Position numbers and translations under genes: made by a program. This document shows, piece by piece, positions 1 through 9,433 of a stretch of 64,000 nt of DNA. The number at the start of each line of letters is the position of its first letter. The stretch's first letter is position 1. Location of the stretch: the NCBI GenBank assembly GCA_019022655.1, contig JAFJYI010000028.1, forward strand, positions 372,001 through 436,000, in the 5' to 3' direction. The notes beneath the pieces are model-generated. The model ran no database searches. It was not told where the DNA came from and worked only from the letters and a program-made list of their open reading frames with translations. The DNA is from Acacia acuminata. Lineage: Eukaryota > Streptophyta > Magnoliopsida > Fabales > Fabaceae.

Positions 1-400
1 CTAAGTTTATATTTTCAAATCTGAAGTTGGATAAAGTCTAGGAATTAATTCATACTTGTTTTCTTATTTTCATAAGTGTTTAATTTGAAAAGGAAAGTTG
101 TGAATTTCATGTCCAAACTTGGTAAAATCAAATATGAGGTTGGTAATTTTATATCAAGTCCAGGAATTAATACATATGCATGTTTTCCCATTTTGACAAG
201 TGTTTAATTTGAAATGATAATAAGTTGTGAATTTCATATCCCAAACGTGGTAAAATCAAATCCGTCCGTAGTAATCTCATAACAAGTCTAGGCATAAATG
301 CATGCATGTTTTCTCAATTTTCACAGGTTTTTAATTTGAAATGGTGAGTTTTTGACTTCGTAAAATGATATCCAAAGTCGGAAATACCATATCTAATCTA
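1..400 (+). repeat. ~115-bp degenerate tandem repeats, promoter side (unit 0)
   Basis: Three or more imperfect copies of a ~115-bp unit. The recurring phrases are 'atcaagtctaggaatta', 'catgcatgttttctcatttt', 'agtgtttaatttgaaat' and 'tggtaaaatcaaat'. The same array precedes the other EH remnants. Confidence 0.7.
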
Positions 401-780
401 GGAATTCTGCAATTACAACCACATGCCTTCTTTTTTTTTAAGAAAAAAACTCATGGACAATTCTGTCATTTCCTTTTGATTTCAAAAAGGTTAAATTAGG
501 GCTGCACACTTCTCTGGTATTATGGAAATTAGAAATACATTTATGTCTTTTAGAATCTCCCAAATTTTATATCGGAACCAGTGTTGAGACTGTATTTAAA
601 CCGTACAGATCTCATAGCAGATCAGCACCGAAATCGGTTAGTCAAAATTAGCCTCCTTCCTAGTTTCAAAGGTATTAAAACCGTGTTTGAGCCAAAAAAA
701 AAAAGGTATTAAAACCGTGGGTTCTTCTTTTGAGCAATATACAAGAGTAATGTGAAGGTTCCTCATAACATACAACATAA
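1..780 (+). pseudogene. Left-edge EH unit remnant (promoter side only)
   Basis: This stretch matches the sequence upstream of the EH fragments C, D and E. It contains the ~115-bp repeats and a conserved block around 580-640 (GATCTCATAGCAGATCAGCA) found again near 24725, 45830 and 57735. It runs as far as the '...cataacatacaacataa' segment and then jumps at ~780 straight into the T module ('gtaaacgctttttaag'). In copy D these two sequences lie about 2.9 kb apart. The EH coding fragment and the P module are therefore missing here, presumably by deletion. No coding sequence survives. Confidence 0.7.
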
Positions 781-1100
781 GTAAACGCTTTTTAAGCCTT
801 ACGTAGGGAAACACGTTGGACACATTTTGAATGTGAATGAAATTAACAGATCCCCAGTATTTTAATTTAAACCCAATTTGAACCCACCACCAGAGTCAGC
901 CTCTGATATACTGGTAATTGTTATAAAGAAATTTTCTTATATAACTTTTATTTGTTAGACTTCCTATAGAAAAGTAATATAATAATGATTTTCTCTTGAT
1001 TTTAATGCATTGTAATTAATGTTATATTAGAATGCGTCAAATAGGGATGGTGGTAGCAGGAATGTAATATTACGTTAGAATGCGTCTCGTCCCAAGATTC
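780..1100 (+). repeat. T module, copy 1
   Basis: Block starting 'gtaaacgctttttaagcc' and ending near 'cgtctcgtcccaagattcaa'. It recurs at ~2960-3280, 27880-28215, 48885-48958 (truncated) and 63770-64000. It is noncoding and serves as the right-hand marker of a pseudogene unit. Confidence 0.75.
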
Positions 1101-1486
1101 AAAAGTTTGAAAATCTATTAGAATACATTTTTGGTTGTATAAATTTGGTTTCATATACTTAAATAATTCTAATAGTGAAGAGGGATATTTTGGTAAAAAA
1201 AAAAAAAGTTCAAAAGTCAAATATAGCAGTTTACTAACGGTTTGGGTGGATGGAAATAGAATCTTAAAATATAAGGGAAGTTTGTGTAATATACATTTTA
1301 ATTTTAAAGGAGGTTTCTATGGGTTTTCAAAATAGAGGGGAGGTATGTGTAATTAAGGCAAAACAAGAGGATGGTTAGAGTATTTTACTCGAATTTTAAG
1401 GGAGGTTTTTATGGGTTTTCAAAATAGAGGGGAGATCTATATAATTAAAGCAAAACAGATGGGTGGTCGAGTATTTTACTCTTTAA
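1101..1486. repeat. Private insert with a ~95-bp tandem duplication
   Basis: This sequence is not found in the other units. The phrase 'gggttttcaaaatagaggggag' region occurs twice (about 1320 and 1410), each followed by 'aattaa(g/a)gcaaaaca' and 'gagtattttact', giving a period near 95 bp. The short ORF across it has no recognisable features and is not called a gene. Confidence 0.55.
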
Positions 1487-1877
1487 AATTTGATCCTGGA
1501 TGGTATAAACATATAATTTTTAATCTGAAATTTTTTTAATAATAAATTTATTTTTCTTTAAAAATTGTGATTTATAAAATTGTTTTTATTTTAAATTATG
1601 TATCTATTAAATAAATAATATTTAAAAAATAGAAAAAAAAATTTGAATACGGACCATTATAAAATTGAGATCACCTTGATTTAATCATAAGGTATTCAAA
1701 GAAAACTCTAATAATATACTATTGTTTATCAATTTTATATAACGTAATTCAAGAAAATCTATTTTATAAATAAATTTTATTTAAAATCTGTTATTATTAA
1801 AAAAAAAAAAAAACACATGTATTGTTTAAATGTGAAATTACAATACATAGTATAAATCCAATTTGATTGCCCCAAGC

Positions 1878-2181
1878 TAGAGTCGGAAATCGGGCCGGCC
1901 CGACAGCCCTGGTCCTGTAGGGCTCGGGCTTGAAAAATAGGCCTAAAATTTGAAATTGGCCCTGTAGGGCCTCGGAATATCGGGCGGCCTACCGCAGGGC
2001 CTCGAGCTTAATGGTTGCAATTTACTAATTATATTTCTTTGGAAAAAAAACCCATAAAAAATAGTTAAAATTTGGAATAGTAATTTTTAGGCCCTGGTAC
2101 TATCGGGTCGGACTTTGAAAAACAGATGTTTTCCTTATCTCAGGCCCTGTAGGGCCGGGCCGGCCCTGATTCCCAGCTCTA
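1878..2181. mobile_element. hAT-type MITE, GC-rich termini, 8-bp TSD
   Basis: A 304-bp insert with inverted ends: left 'tagagtcggaaatcgggccg' and right, reverse-complemented, 'tagagctgggaatcagggcc'. It is flanked by an exact 8-bp duplication CCCCAAGC (1870-1877 and 2182-2189). Three paralogous P modules (near 26960, 47925 and 62895) have the uninterrupted site. An 8-bp TSD and TAGAG ends fit the hAT superfamily. There is no coding capacity. Confidence 0.88.
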
Positions 2182-2502
2182 CCCCAAGCCCCTAACCTCT
2201 ATTTTATAATATATCTTATATTTAGAATCAAAATCAACTTCACAATCAAAGTTTTATATTAAAGACTAGATAAGTACTTATAATATTCATTGCACCCTCA
2301 AAATCAATTACCATTGGAAAAAATAGACTACGGATGAAACAGTGTCTGCCATGGCCATGGTGCCGAGTGTCAAGTGATGCTCAAAGACTTATTGTGGACG
2401 TGATTGCCTTTGTAGCCTAGTAGCATAAGAAGTCCCTTATAAGTAAAAGGTTATGAATTCGTTCAGGTTTGTAACCTCAAGTTATTAGTACATACTACTC
2501 TA

Positions 2503-2712
2503 GTCCTATTTATAAGTCTATTTTGACCAAAGAATTTGGTCATATTTATATAAGTCATCTTTCATGTAATAAATGAGATTGTGACAATTTTACTCATATT
2601 AATTGTACCAATGAAAATAGAGAGAGAGGAAGGAGTTGAAAGATACTCATTCATAAATGAGGGGAAAATAAAAAATTTACTTCATAATCATTGAGTTAAC
2701 TACCTCTCCTTT
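2503..2712. mobile_element. Fold-back MITE (family 'ggtcctatttataagtc'), right end eroded
   Basis: The left end reads 'gtcctatttataagtctatt'. The interior 'gtaataaatgagattgtgac' is shared with copies at 11471-11681 and 32075-32328. The right terminal repeat is lost after 'ctacctctccttt'. The other P modules lack this insert. Confidence 0.65.
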
Positions 2713-2954
2713 AAGAAGCAACCAAAGCAAAGGTGGAGTTGATCGAGCAAATGGGGGGTGAAGCAAACAAGAGGGCAATAAAGTCATTTCACCCATTCTA
2801 AAATCTCATTTTGGTCCAAGAAACTGATCTAGAATTTGTTGAATTGGGGAACTGATTTTAGATTTCTGAATTTCAGATATATTTATAAATGATTTTTCCC
2901 ATGACTATAATCAATAGAACTTTTTATTTTTATTTTTTTTAATTTTTTTTTAAA

Positions 2955-3300
2955 ACAACACCAAAGTAAACGCTTTTAAAGCCTTACGTAGGGAAACACG
3001 TGGGACATATTTTGAACGTGAATGAAATTGACAAATCCGTGATCTTTTAATTTAAACCCAATTTGAACCCACCTCCAGACTCAGCCTCTATATAAATTGT
3101 TATTAAGAAACTTTATTATATAACTTTTATTTGTTAGACTTTCTATAGAAAAGTAATATAATAATGATTTTCTCTTGATTTTAATGCATTATAATTAATA
3201 TTATATTAGAATGCGTTAAATAGGGATAATGGTAGCAGGAATGTAATATTACATTATAATCCGTCTCGTCCCAAGATTCAAAGAACCTAATTAAGTTGAC
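2955..3300 (+). repeat. T module, copy 2
   Basis: Second copy of the block beginning 'gtaaacgcttttaaagcc' and ending around 'cgtctcgtcccaagattcaaag'. It lies directly left of the EH copy A upstream region, just as the T module at 27880-28215 precedes copy B. Confidence 0.75.
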
Positions 3301-3857
3301 AAAAAAACCTAATTATGACTTTCATGAACCATTATTTTTTTATGTACATCCTCCTCCATTTATGAATTTAAGTTATTAAAACATTCAAGTGTACCAAATA
3401 CATTCATGACTTTAATTTTAGAAAATGGACACATCATAATTATTAGGAATGTAATTTATGTATTACTATTATTAATAATATAATCATATGCCTCTAAATG
3501 AAGACTCATCATAGTCTAATATGAAGAATCAAACCAAAACTCAATCCCAACTCATCATATGTCATTGTTTGGAAACAATGTTAATGCTCATGGCAGCAGT
3601 GACGTTCAACATGATATGCTCTACATTCAAATAAATTGGTGTTCGAATTAAAAATATTTATTCGAGGATTTTAATTTTTTTAAAAAAACATAATTTATTA
3701 AAACCTTATAATTAAGATATCACTATTTTTATTTTAAATTTTCTACACATTCAAATAACTTCCTTTTGGGGGGGGGGAATCTAGACCAGGTCTTGTTCCT
3801 TGATGAGTGCGTTACTTATCACATTGGCCTCCTCATATGCTTTCAAAGATATAAATA
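3301..3857 (+). other. Distal upstream region of EH copy A, no gene
   Basis: The first ~110 bp match copy B upstream sequence, including 'aaacattcaagtgtaccaaa'. The remaining ~450 bp to 3857 are absent from copy B, where a deletion joins this point to the MITE interior. The stretch ends in the TATA-like sequence that became the left target-site duplication of the MITE. No ORF or RNA was seen. Confidence 0.5.
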
Positions 3858-3915
3858 AGGAAAATTGCACCTAGTCCTGAATAATGGAACAAAATGTCCC
3901 TTGAAATCTCAAAAT

Positions 3916-4239
3916 TGATACAATTAGCGATCTGAGATAATCGCCAAGAACCAGAGAAGCTATCAGACAAAACCTAGAAGCAGATTAACAGTGAAGAGTC
4001 GAAGAGTAAAGCATAGAGAGAGAGAAAATGATATTCATATCTCTGTACACGTGGGTCCCTATATAAAGGAAAATGAATACAGCCAAATAACGAAAAAGAA
4101 TACAAATGAATACAACCAAATAACCAAACTTCGCCTAAATACAATGAATAACAAAAATCTAACTGAATGCAACAAATAACAATTAATAAATCAATAAACT
4201 TCCTAAACTATCCTTTGTCATTTTCTTTACAATCTGTTA
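3916..4239 (-). repeat. Copia 3' LTR (left on + strand)
   Basis: A 324-bp direct repeat of 8680-9027. In element orientation the LTR runs TAACAG...TATCA, so the usual 5' TG is TA in both LTRs. Relative to the other LTR it lacks ~30 bp after 'aatgatatt' and has a few small insertions. Confidence 0.92.
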
Positions 4240-4252
4240 GCCCCCCACAAGC
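4240..4252 (-). other. Copia polypurine tract
   Basis: On the minus strand this reads GCTTGTGGGGGGC, directly abutting the 3' LTR. It is the expected second-strand priming site. Confidence 0.75.
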
Positions 4253-4779
4253 TGGAGCAGGAACATCAATCATGCCCAGCTTGTACACTAGTGAATGAAA
4301 TGAAGCAGAAGTCAATGGCTTGGTAAAAGGATCAGCTAGCTGATGCTGAGAACGAATGGGCAGTAAACGAATGACACCATCTGAACCTTGTCGCGAATAA
4401 GGTGACAATCGAGCTTAATGTGTTTAGTGCGAGCATGAAATGTAGGATTAGAGGCCAGCTGAATAGCAGACTGATTATCACAATACAAAACAACAGTACG
4501 GGCTCGAGAAACACGTAAATCATCAAGCAAATATTGCAGCCACTGAATATCACAAGTAGTCATAGCAAGAGCACGATATTCAGCCTCACAAGAAGACAAA
4601 GAAATAGTACTTTGCTTCTTGGATTTCCATGAAATAAGAGCATTATCAAGAAAAATGCAATAACCAGTAATAGAATGCCGAGAGTCGACACAAGCAGCCC
4701 AATCACTATCACTAAAGCCTTTTAAGGAAAAATCAGAAACAGATGGGAAAAACAGGCCTTTGGAAGGAGTAGACTTCAA
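4240..4779 (-). pseudogene. Copia RNase H domain, frameshifted
   Basis: Two overlapping reading frames (4336-4779 and 4208-4408) together cover a Copia RNase H. Visible landmarks are GFSDSDWAACVDSRHS, SWKSKKQSTISLSSCEAEYR, YCDNQSA and HARTKHIKLDCH in the first frame, and the C-terminal LADPFTKPL in the second. The frame change falls near 4340-4400. Another break separates this domain from RT around 4776-4850. Confidence 0.9.
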
Positions 4780-5918
4780 ATATCGAAGAACTCTATGAGC
4801 AGCCTTAAGGTGTTCATCAAGTGGAACATAAATTGGCTAAGTTGTTGAGTTGCAAATGATAAATTAGGTCTAGTAGTAGTTAAGTACAAGAAACGCCCAA
4901 CCAATTGGCGATATGCAGTACCATCAGCAAGAGGAGTACCTGATGTTGCACTCAACTTAGCAAGTTTGTCCATGGGAGTTGAAGCAGGTTTACAATCTAA
5001 ATAACCTGTTTCAGCAAGAATATCAGCAATAAACTTCCGTTGACATAGTGAAATACCAGAGGAATTACGAGCAACCTCTAAACCAAGAAAATAGCGAACA
5101 GAACCGAGATCCTTGATCTTAAACAGATGATCCAGATTCTGCTTGACAATATTAACCTCATTGAAGTCATTGCCGGTGAGAATGATATCATCGACATATA
5201 CCAAAAGAGCTGTAAAACTAGAATTAGAGGCTTTAACAAACAAAGAATAATCAGCCTTGGACTCTATATACCCATAAGAAAGAAGGGCGGATGACAATTT
5301 ATGAAACCATTGGCGACTAGCTTGCTTGAGGCCATAAAGTGACTTAGTAAGTCTACAAACCAAGGATGAGTCAGATGAATAAAATCCAGGTGGTAAAACC
5401 ATATATACCTCTTCATGAAGATCACCATGAAGGAAAACATTATTCACATCAAGTTGGTGAAGATGCCAATGATTAGCGGAAGCAAGAGCAAGTAAAAGAT
5501 GCACAGTAGTCATCTTAGCAACCGGAGAAAATGTATCAAAGTAATCAATACCTTTGGTTTGAGTAAAGCCCTTGGCAACAAGACGAGCCTTATACCGATC
5601 AAGAGTACCATCCGACTTATACTTCTTAGTAAAAACCCATTTGCAACCAATAGGATGTTTCCCATGAGGCAAAGGAGTAAGGTACCAAGTCTTATTCTGT
5701 TCTAGAGCAGAAATTTCAGAGTCCATAGCATCACGCCAATGTTTAAATTTAGAAGCTTGACGATAAGTAGTAGGAATATCATCACAAGAAAGAGCAAGAC
5801 AAAAAATTTTATATGAAGGGGACAAATTAGCAGGAAGAGAGTGGGAGAAGGAATACTTGTCACCGGAAGAGAAAGATGCAGCTGAAGCAGTAAAAGCCGA
5901 ACAATAGTAATCCTGCAA
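4776..5918 (-). pseudogene. Copia reverse transcriptase domain
   Basis: A 380-codon open stretch holding the Copia RT domain. Landmarks are NKTWYLTPLP, GCKWVFTKKYKSDGTLDRYK, ARLVAKGFTQ, the QLDV motif, EEVYMVLPPGF, KSLYGLKQASRQW and the catalytic YVDD within LLVYVDDIILTGND. The usual 'N(A)FLHG' stretch reads NNVFLHG here. The domain itself is open, but it is cut off from integrase upstream and RNase H downstream by frame changes, so it is a relic of the polyprotein. Confidence 0.93.
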
Positions 5919-6036
5919 ATATGTGGGAGGTTTATGTGGTCTACTAGATTTTCATGGGGACATGGAAGAAACTAAATCAGGCAGAGCTGGAACAGAGGGT
6001 GAGGCTGAATCAAGAAACAGGATCACGAAGCGGATA

Positions 6037-7180
6037 TCACGGGGATGAATCAGGAGAAACAGGTAACACAAAATCTGGAGAGGAAGGTGATGAATCAGCA
6101 GAAGGTGTGGGCCAAGAAAAATCAGTGTAATGTGTATCAGCAACCATAGGAAAAGAAGATGAATTAGCATCAAATGATGTATGACTGGAATAAGGAAAAA
6201 CAGACTCATAAAACACAACATCTCTAGAAATGAAAATCTGATTTGTAAAAAGATTTAACAGCAAATATCCTTTAGTATAATCCGGAAAACCAAGGAAAAG
6301 ACATTTAGATGCCCTAGGATCAAACTTAGACCTGTGGGCTGAAAGGGTAGCAGCATAGCACAAGGAACCAAAAACTCTTAAATCAGAATACGAAGGGGAT
6401 TTGTTATATAACAAGGTAAAAGGGGTGTTGTGTTTAAGTATAGGAGAAGGTAGACGATTAATGAGAAAAATAGCATGAGAAATTGCAAAACACCAATAGA
6501 TTTTTGAAAGTTTAGCTTGAAACAAAAGAGCACGAGCAACATTTAAAATATGTTGGTGTTTTCTTTCGACAACACCGCTTTTTCTGCGGGGTTTCAACAC
6601 AAGAGGTTTGATGAACAATGCCCTTAGTTTTATAAAAAGAGTCCATAGAAAATTCAAGACCATTGTCAGAACGGATAATTTGAGCCTTAGTTTGATGTTG
6701 AGTTTCAACAAATTTAATAAAATTTTGAAGGTGTATCCGAACCTTTGATTTAGCTTTCATAGGAAAAATCCAAGTATAACGGCTGAAATCATCAACAATG
6801 GTCAAAAAATACTTGAAACCACGAATAGACTGAACTGAAAAAGGACCCCAAATGTCAACATGTATTAATGAAAAAACTTCATTACTAGAAGATGTACTTA
6901 TTGGAAACTTCAACCTTTTCTCGTTTAGCTATATGGCATACATCACATGGAACTAATTCAGAATTACATGGAATAAAAGAAAATTGTTGATGTAAAATTC
7001 GTAAAACGAAGGAGAAATGTGACCTAAACGATGATGCCACAAGTCAAAAGAAGCGGATGATGATGGTGAGGAGGGAACGATTTGTGTAGTTGCTATAGTG
7101 TGAGGAGAATTTGCAGGATTGAGGAAATAGAGACCTTCGAAAGCTTCAGCTGTACCAATCGTCCTCCAATGAGAAAGATC
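6037..7180 (-). pseudogene. Copia integrase (pre-integrase zinc region, core), frameshifted
   Basis: Reading right to left: the pre-integrase segment WHHRLGHIS (~7020-7060), the CDVC zinc motif (~6930-6950, in another frame), then the core with HVDIWGP, IVDDFSRYTWIF and RSDNGLEF (frame 6512-6913). The third acidic residue lies in VVERKHQHI in the frame 6037-6711, followed by RVFGSLCYA and KCLFLGF. A frame change near 6590 separates the second Asp from the Glu of the DDE triad, and another lies near 6915-6950. The enzyme cannot be made as one chain. Confidence 0.9.
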
Positions 7181-7256
7181 CTGTATATAGCATAAAGAAA
7201 GAGAAAAAATGAAACAACAAGGAAAGGCACGAGTTAGTTTGGAAACGTAAAGAATG

Positions 7257-7679
7257 TTAAAGGCAAAATGGTATGTAGAAAACATTGTGTAAGACAAGTG
7301 AATTGGAATGACAAATGGTACCAGAAATTTTGCCCACAACAGAACTTTGATTAGAGAGTTTTATTGGGACAGGATCAATGGTAGAATAGGCAGAAAAACA
7401 ATCAAGAGAGTGACATACATGATCAGTGGCACTAGTATCTAAAATCCAGGATAATGTGGGAGAAAAGGAAGTAAAAGTGAACGAACTACCTGGATCTTGA
7501 TGGGAAGAAGAAACAGAGTGGAGATTGTTTACCGAAGGCACTGGAGCAGAAGAAGTTGGATGCATCTGGACAAGACCAAGTAACTTCTGATATTGATCTT
7601 GTGTGAACTGAGGAATTGGCGTTGGTTTAGGATCAGAAGATGCAAGTGGACCAGTGGAAGAAGGTGTATGCTCTATCAC
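7257..7679 (-). pseudogene. Copia aspartic protease region
   Basis: A 140-codon frame containing SWILDTSATDHVCHS, the Copia protease active site. The canonical motif is D-(S/T)-G-A; here the Gly is Ser (DTSA), which should harm activity. It is preceded by a Ser/Pro-rich linker (TPSSTGPLASSDPKPTPIPQ). It is not in frame with the zinc-knuckle segment to its right. Confidence 0.85.
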
Positions 7680-7703
7680 AGAATTAACGACATGATCCTT
7701 CGT

Positions 7704-8009
7704 CTAAGAAGCATTAGAGCCTTGACTGTGAAACTTAAATCCAAGCAGAAATCCATGCTTACGGTAACATGTATCAACAGTGTGTCTAGGCCAGTTGCAA
7801 TAGGTACAAAACTTGGCGTTATTGGAGCCAACCGAACCATAGCTCCTCGAATGAAAACCAGAGGAAGGAGCATTCGAAGTAGGACACTGTGGCCCTTTGT
7901 TAAACAAGATAACAGGTTCAGTAGCACCAGAAGGTGAGTGCATTTCACGTTCTTGTTGAAGAAGTAAAGAAAACACCTTATGTACCAAAGGCAATGGTTC
8001 TAACAACAT
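7704..8009 (-). pseudogene. Copia gag C-terminal part with zinc knuckle
   Basis: The frame includes CTYCNWPRHTVDTC, a perfect CX2CX4HX4C zinc knuckle, followed by YRKHGF as in many plant Copia gag proteins. It is separated from the gag N-terminal part by a frame change or stop near 8010-8110. Confidence 0.87.
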
Positions 8010-8108
8010 TATTTGAGACTTAACAGAGGCAAACCTATCATTCAGGCCTTTTAAAAAACGTAATGTGTAATCATTGTCAAGATATGTAGCACATGGACAG
8101 ATGAAATT

Positions 8109-8653
8109 TCAAGAACAGCGAGAAACAGGACGCAAAATCATATACTCATCCCAAAAGATTTTCAGCTTAGTGTAATACTCACTAATCGAGAGGTCGCCTT
8201 GCTGGAAAGCATAGATCTCATCCTGAAGCTCAGTGACTCGGAACACGTCACTCACGGCAAACCGAGCCTTCAAGTCATTCCAGATATCATAGGCTTTATC
8301 AAGCCACAATATACTTTGAGCAATTGTTGGTGAAAGCGACATGGTGATCCATGTACAGACCATGGTATTACATCTCAACCAGGTGGAATAATTCGAATCG
8401 GACATCGCCGGCATCAATATAGTACCATCGACGAAGCCCAGCTTATTCTTTGATTGGAATGCGACTTTCATAGCACGCGACCAGTATGATAGTTAGATCC
8501 GGTCAAAACTGAAGTAACCAAGACAAGACTGGGATTCTCGCTCGGATGAAGGTAGTATGGACTAGAAACATTCAAGGCTGGATCAGTGGTGGTACCAGCT
8601 CCGACAGTGGCTCCGGCAGATGCGCCGGTGGCGGTGGAAGAGGAATCGCCCAT
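8109..8653 (-). pseudogene. Copia gag N-terminal part
   Basis: It begins at the ATG at 8653 (MGDSSSTATG...), 15 bp from the primer-binding site. It contains ENPSLVLVTSVLTGSNYHT, typical of Copia gag, and then in a shifted frame (8109-8471) SKNKLGFVDGTI, DSNYSTWLRCN, AYDIWNDLKARF and SISEYYTKLKIFWDEY. The frame changes near 8470, so gag is broken. Confidence 0.88.
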
Positions 8654-8667
8654 GGCAGCAGTGCAAC

Positions 8668-8679
8668 GTTCTGATACCA
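8668..8679 (-). other. Copia primer-binding site
   Basis: On the minus strand TGGTATCAGAAC begins immediately after the 5' LTR. It matches the initiator-Met tRNA 3'-end complement (TGGTATCAGAGC) used by plant Copia elements, with one difference near the end. Confidence 0.85.
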
Positions 8680-9027
8680 TGATACAATTAGCAATCTGAG
8701 ATAATCGCCAAGAACCAGAGAAGCTATCAGACAAAACCTAGAAGCAGATTAACAGTGAAGAGTCGAAGAGTAAAGCAGAGAGAGAGAGAAAATGATATTA
8801 GAAACTGAGAAAACAAATGTTATTCCCTTCATATCTCTATACACGTGGGTCCCTATATAAAGGAAAATGACAGCCAAATAACGAAAAAGAATAAATGAAT
8901 ACACCAAATAACCAAACTTAACCTAAATACAATGAATAACAAAAATCTAACTGAATGCAACAAATAACAATTAATAAATCAATAAACTTCCTAGACTACC
9001 CTTTGTCATTTTCTTTACAATCTGTTA
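8680..9027 (-). repeat. Copia 5' LTR (right on + strand)
   Basis: A 348-bp LTR ending at the PBS. Its sequence 'acgtgggtccctatataaag' on the + strand is shared with the other LTR. Divergence from the left LTR is mostly small indels plus one ~30-bp indel, with few substitutions by eye. Confidence 0.92.
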
Positions 9028-9348
9028 AAAATTGTAGCAAAGTCTCATGAGATTTTTTTTGCAATATTTTTCATATGCAAAAAAAATACAAATGCCTTCA
9101 TGTGCCTGTGTGAACAAGTTCATGTGTATATGTTGACAAGTCTATGAGTCTATTCTGATAAGTCCATGTGCATATTTTAGTAAGTCCATGTGCCTAAGTT
9201 GACAAGTCCATGAGTCTTCATCAGGGCATTTGTGTCTTTTCAAGTATGAAAATTATTGCAAAAAAGTCTCACAGGATTTCGCTGCAATTTTAAGATTTTA
9301 AGGATCATTTTGTCATATTTTCTCTTACTTGGACAGTGCAATTTTCCC

Positions 9349-9360
9349 ATATATATAAAA
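9349..9360 (+). promoter_or_regulatory. Probable TATA box of EH copy A
   Basis: ATATATATAAAA lies about 75-85 bp before the ATG at 9434, a normal spacing for a plant TATA box plus 5' UTR. It coincides with the right target-site duplication of the MITE ending at 9348. A related TATA-like sequence on the far side of the MITE (3849-3857) is probably the other half of the duplicated target. Confidence 0.6.
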
Positions 9361-9433
9361 CAGTACGTCTTCTCTCCCACGAGACATTTTAATAAATTTC
9401 TTCCTTCTCACTCTGTAACTCTTGCACAAAGAC

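Larger units (their letters stand above)
1487..2945 (+). repeat. P module (post-EH noncoding block), copy 1
   Basis: Starts around 'aaaatttgatcctggatgg' and runs through 'catagtataaatccaatttgattgcccc', 'aaacagtgtctgccatg' and 'gatctagaatttgttgaattgggg'. It is colinear with 26505-27880, 47440-48880 and 62395-63765. No coding sequence was recognised. It hosts two private insertions, a hAT MITE and a fold-back MITE. Confidence 0.75.
3916..9027 (-). mobile_element. Ty1/Copia LTR retrotransposon, decayed
   Basis: A 5,112-bp element transcribed on the minus strand, with two ~0.33-kb LTRs and an exact 5-bp TSD AAAAT (3911-3915, 9028-9032). It has a primer-binding site and polypurine tract at the expected places. 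The domain order gag, protease, integrase, RT, RNase H is that of Copia. Frameshifts and stops interrupt gag, the gag/protease junction, integrase and the RT/RNase H junction, so no intact polyprotein remains. It sits inside the MITE upstream of EH copy A. Copy B has the unoccupied site near 28594, so the insertion followed the A/B duplication. Confidence 0.95.
3858..9348. mobile_element. Mutator-type MITE at the EH-A promoter, split by a Copia insertion
   Basis: Inverted ends AGGAAAATTGC (3858) and GCAATTTTCCC (ending 9348) continue inward for roughly 100 bp: 'aaaatgtcccttgaaatctc' on the left matches the reverse complement of 'gattttaaggatcattttgt' on the right. Flanks are 9-bp near-duplicates, ATATAAATA (3849-3857) and ATATATATA (9349-9357). 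Without the Copia element it is about 374 bp. A 9-bp TSD with GGGAAAATT-type ends suggests Mutator. Copy B carries the same MITE (28544-28871), so it predates the duplication. The interior has irregular 'aagtccatg' repeats. Confidence 0.75.

Noticed and set aside
638..1335. Short ORFs at the left edge on both strands
   Set aside because: They lie in repeat modules shared with other units, are not conserved in frame and have low-complexity products.
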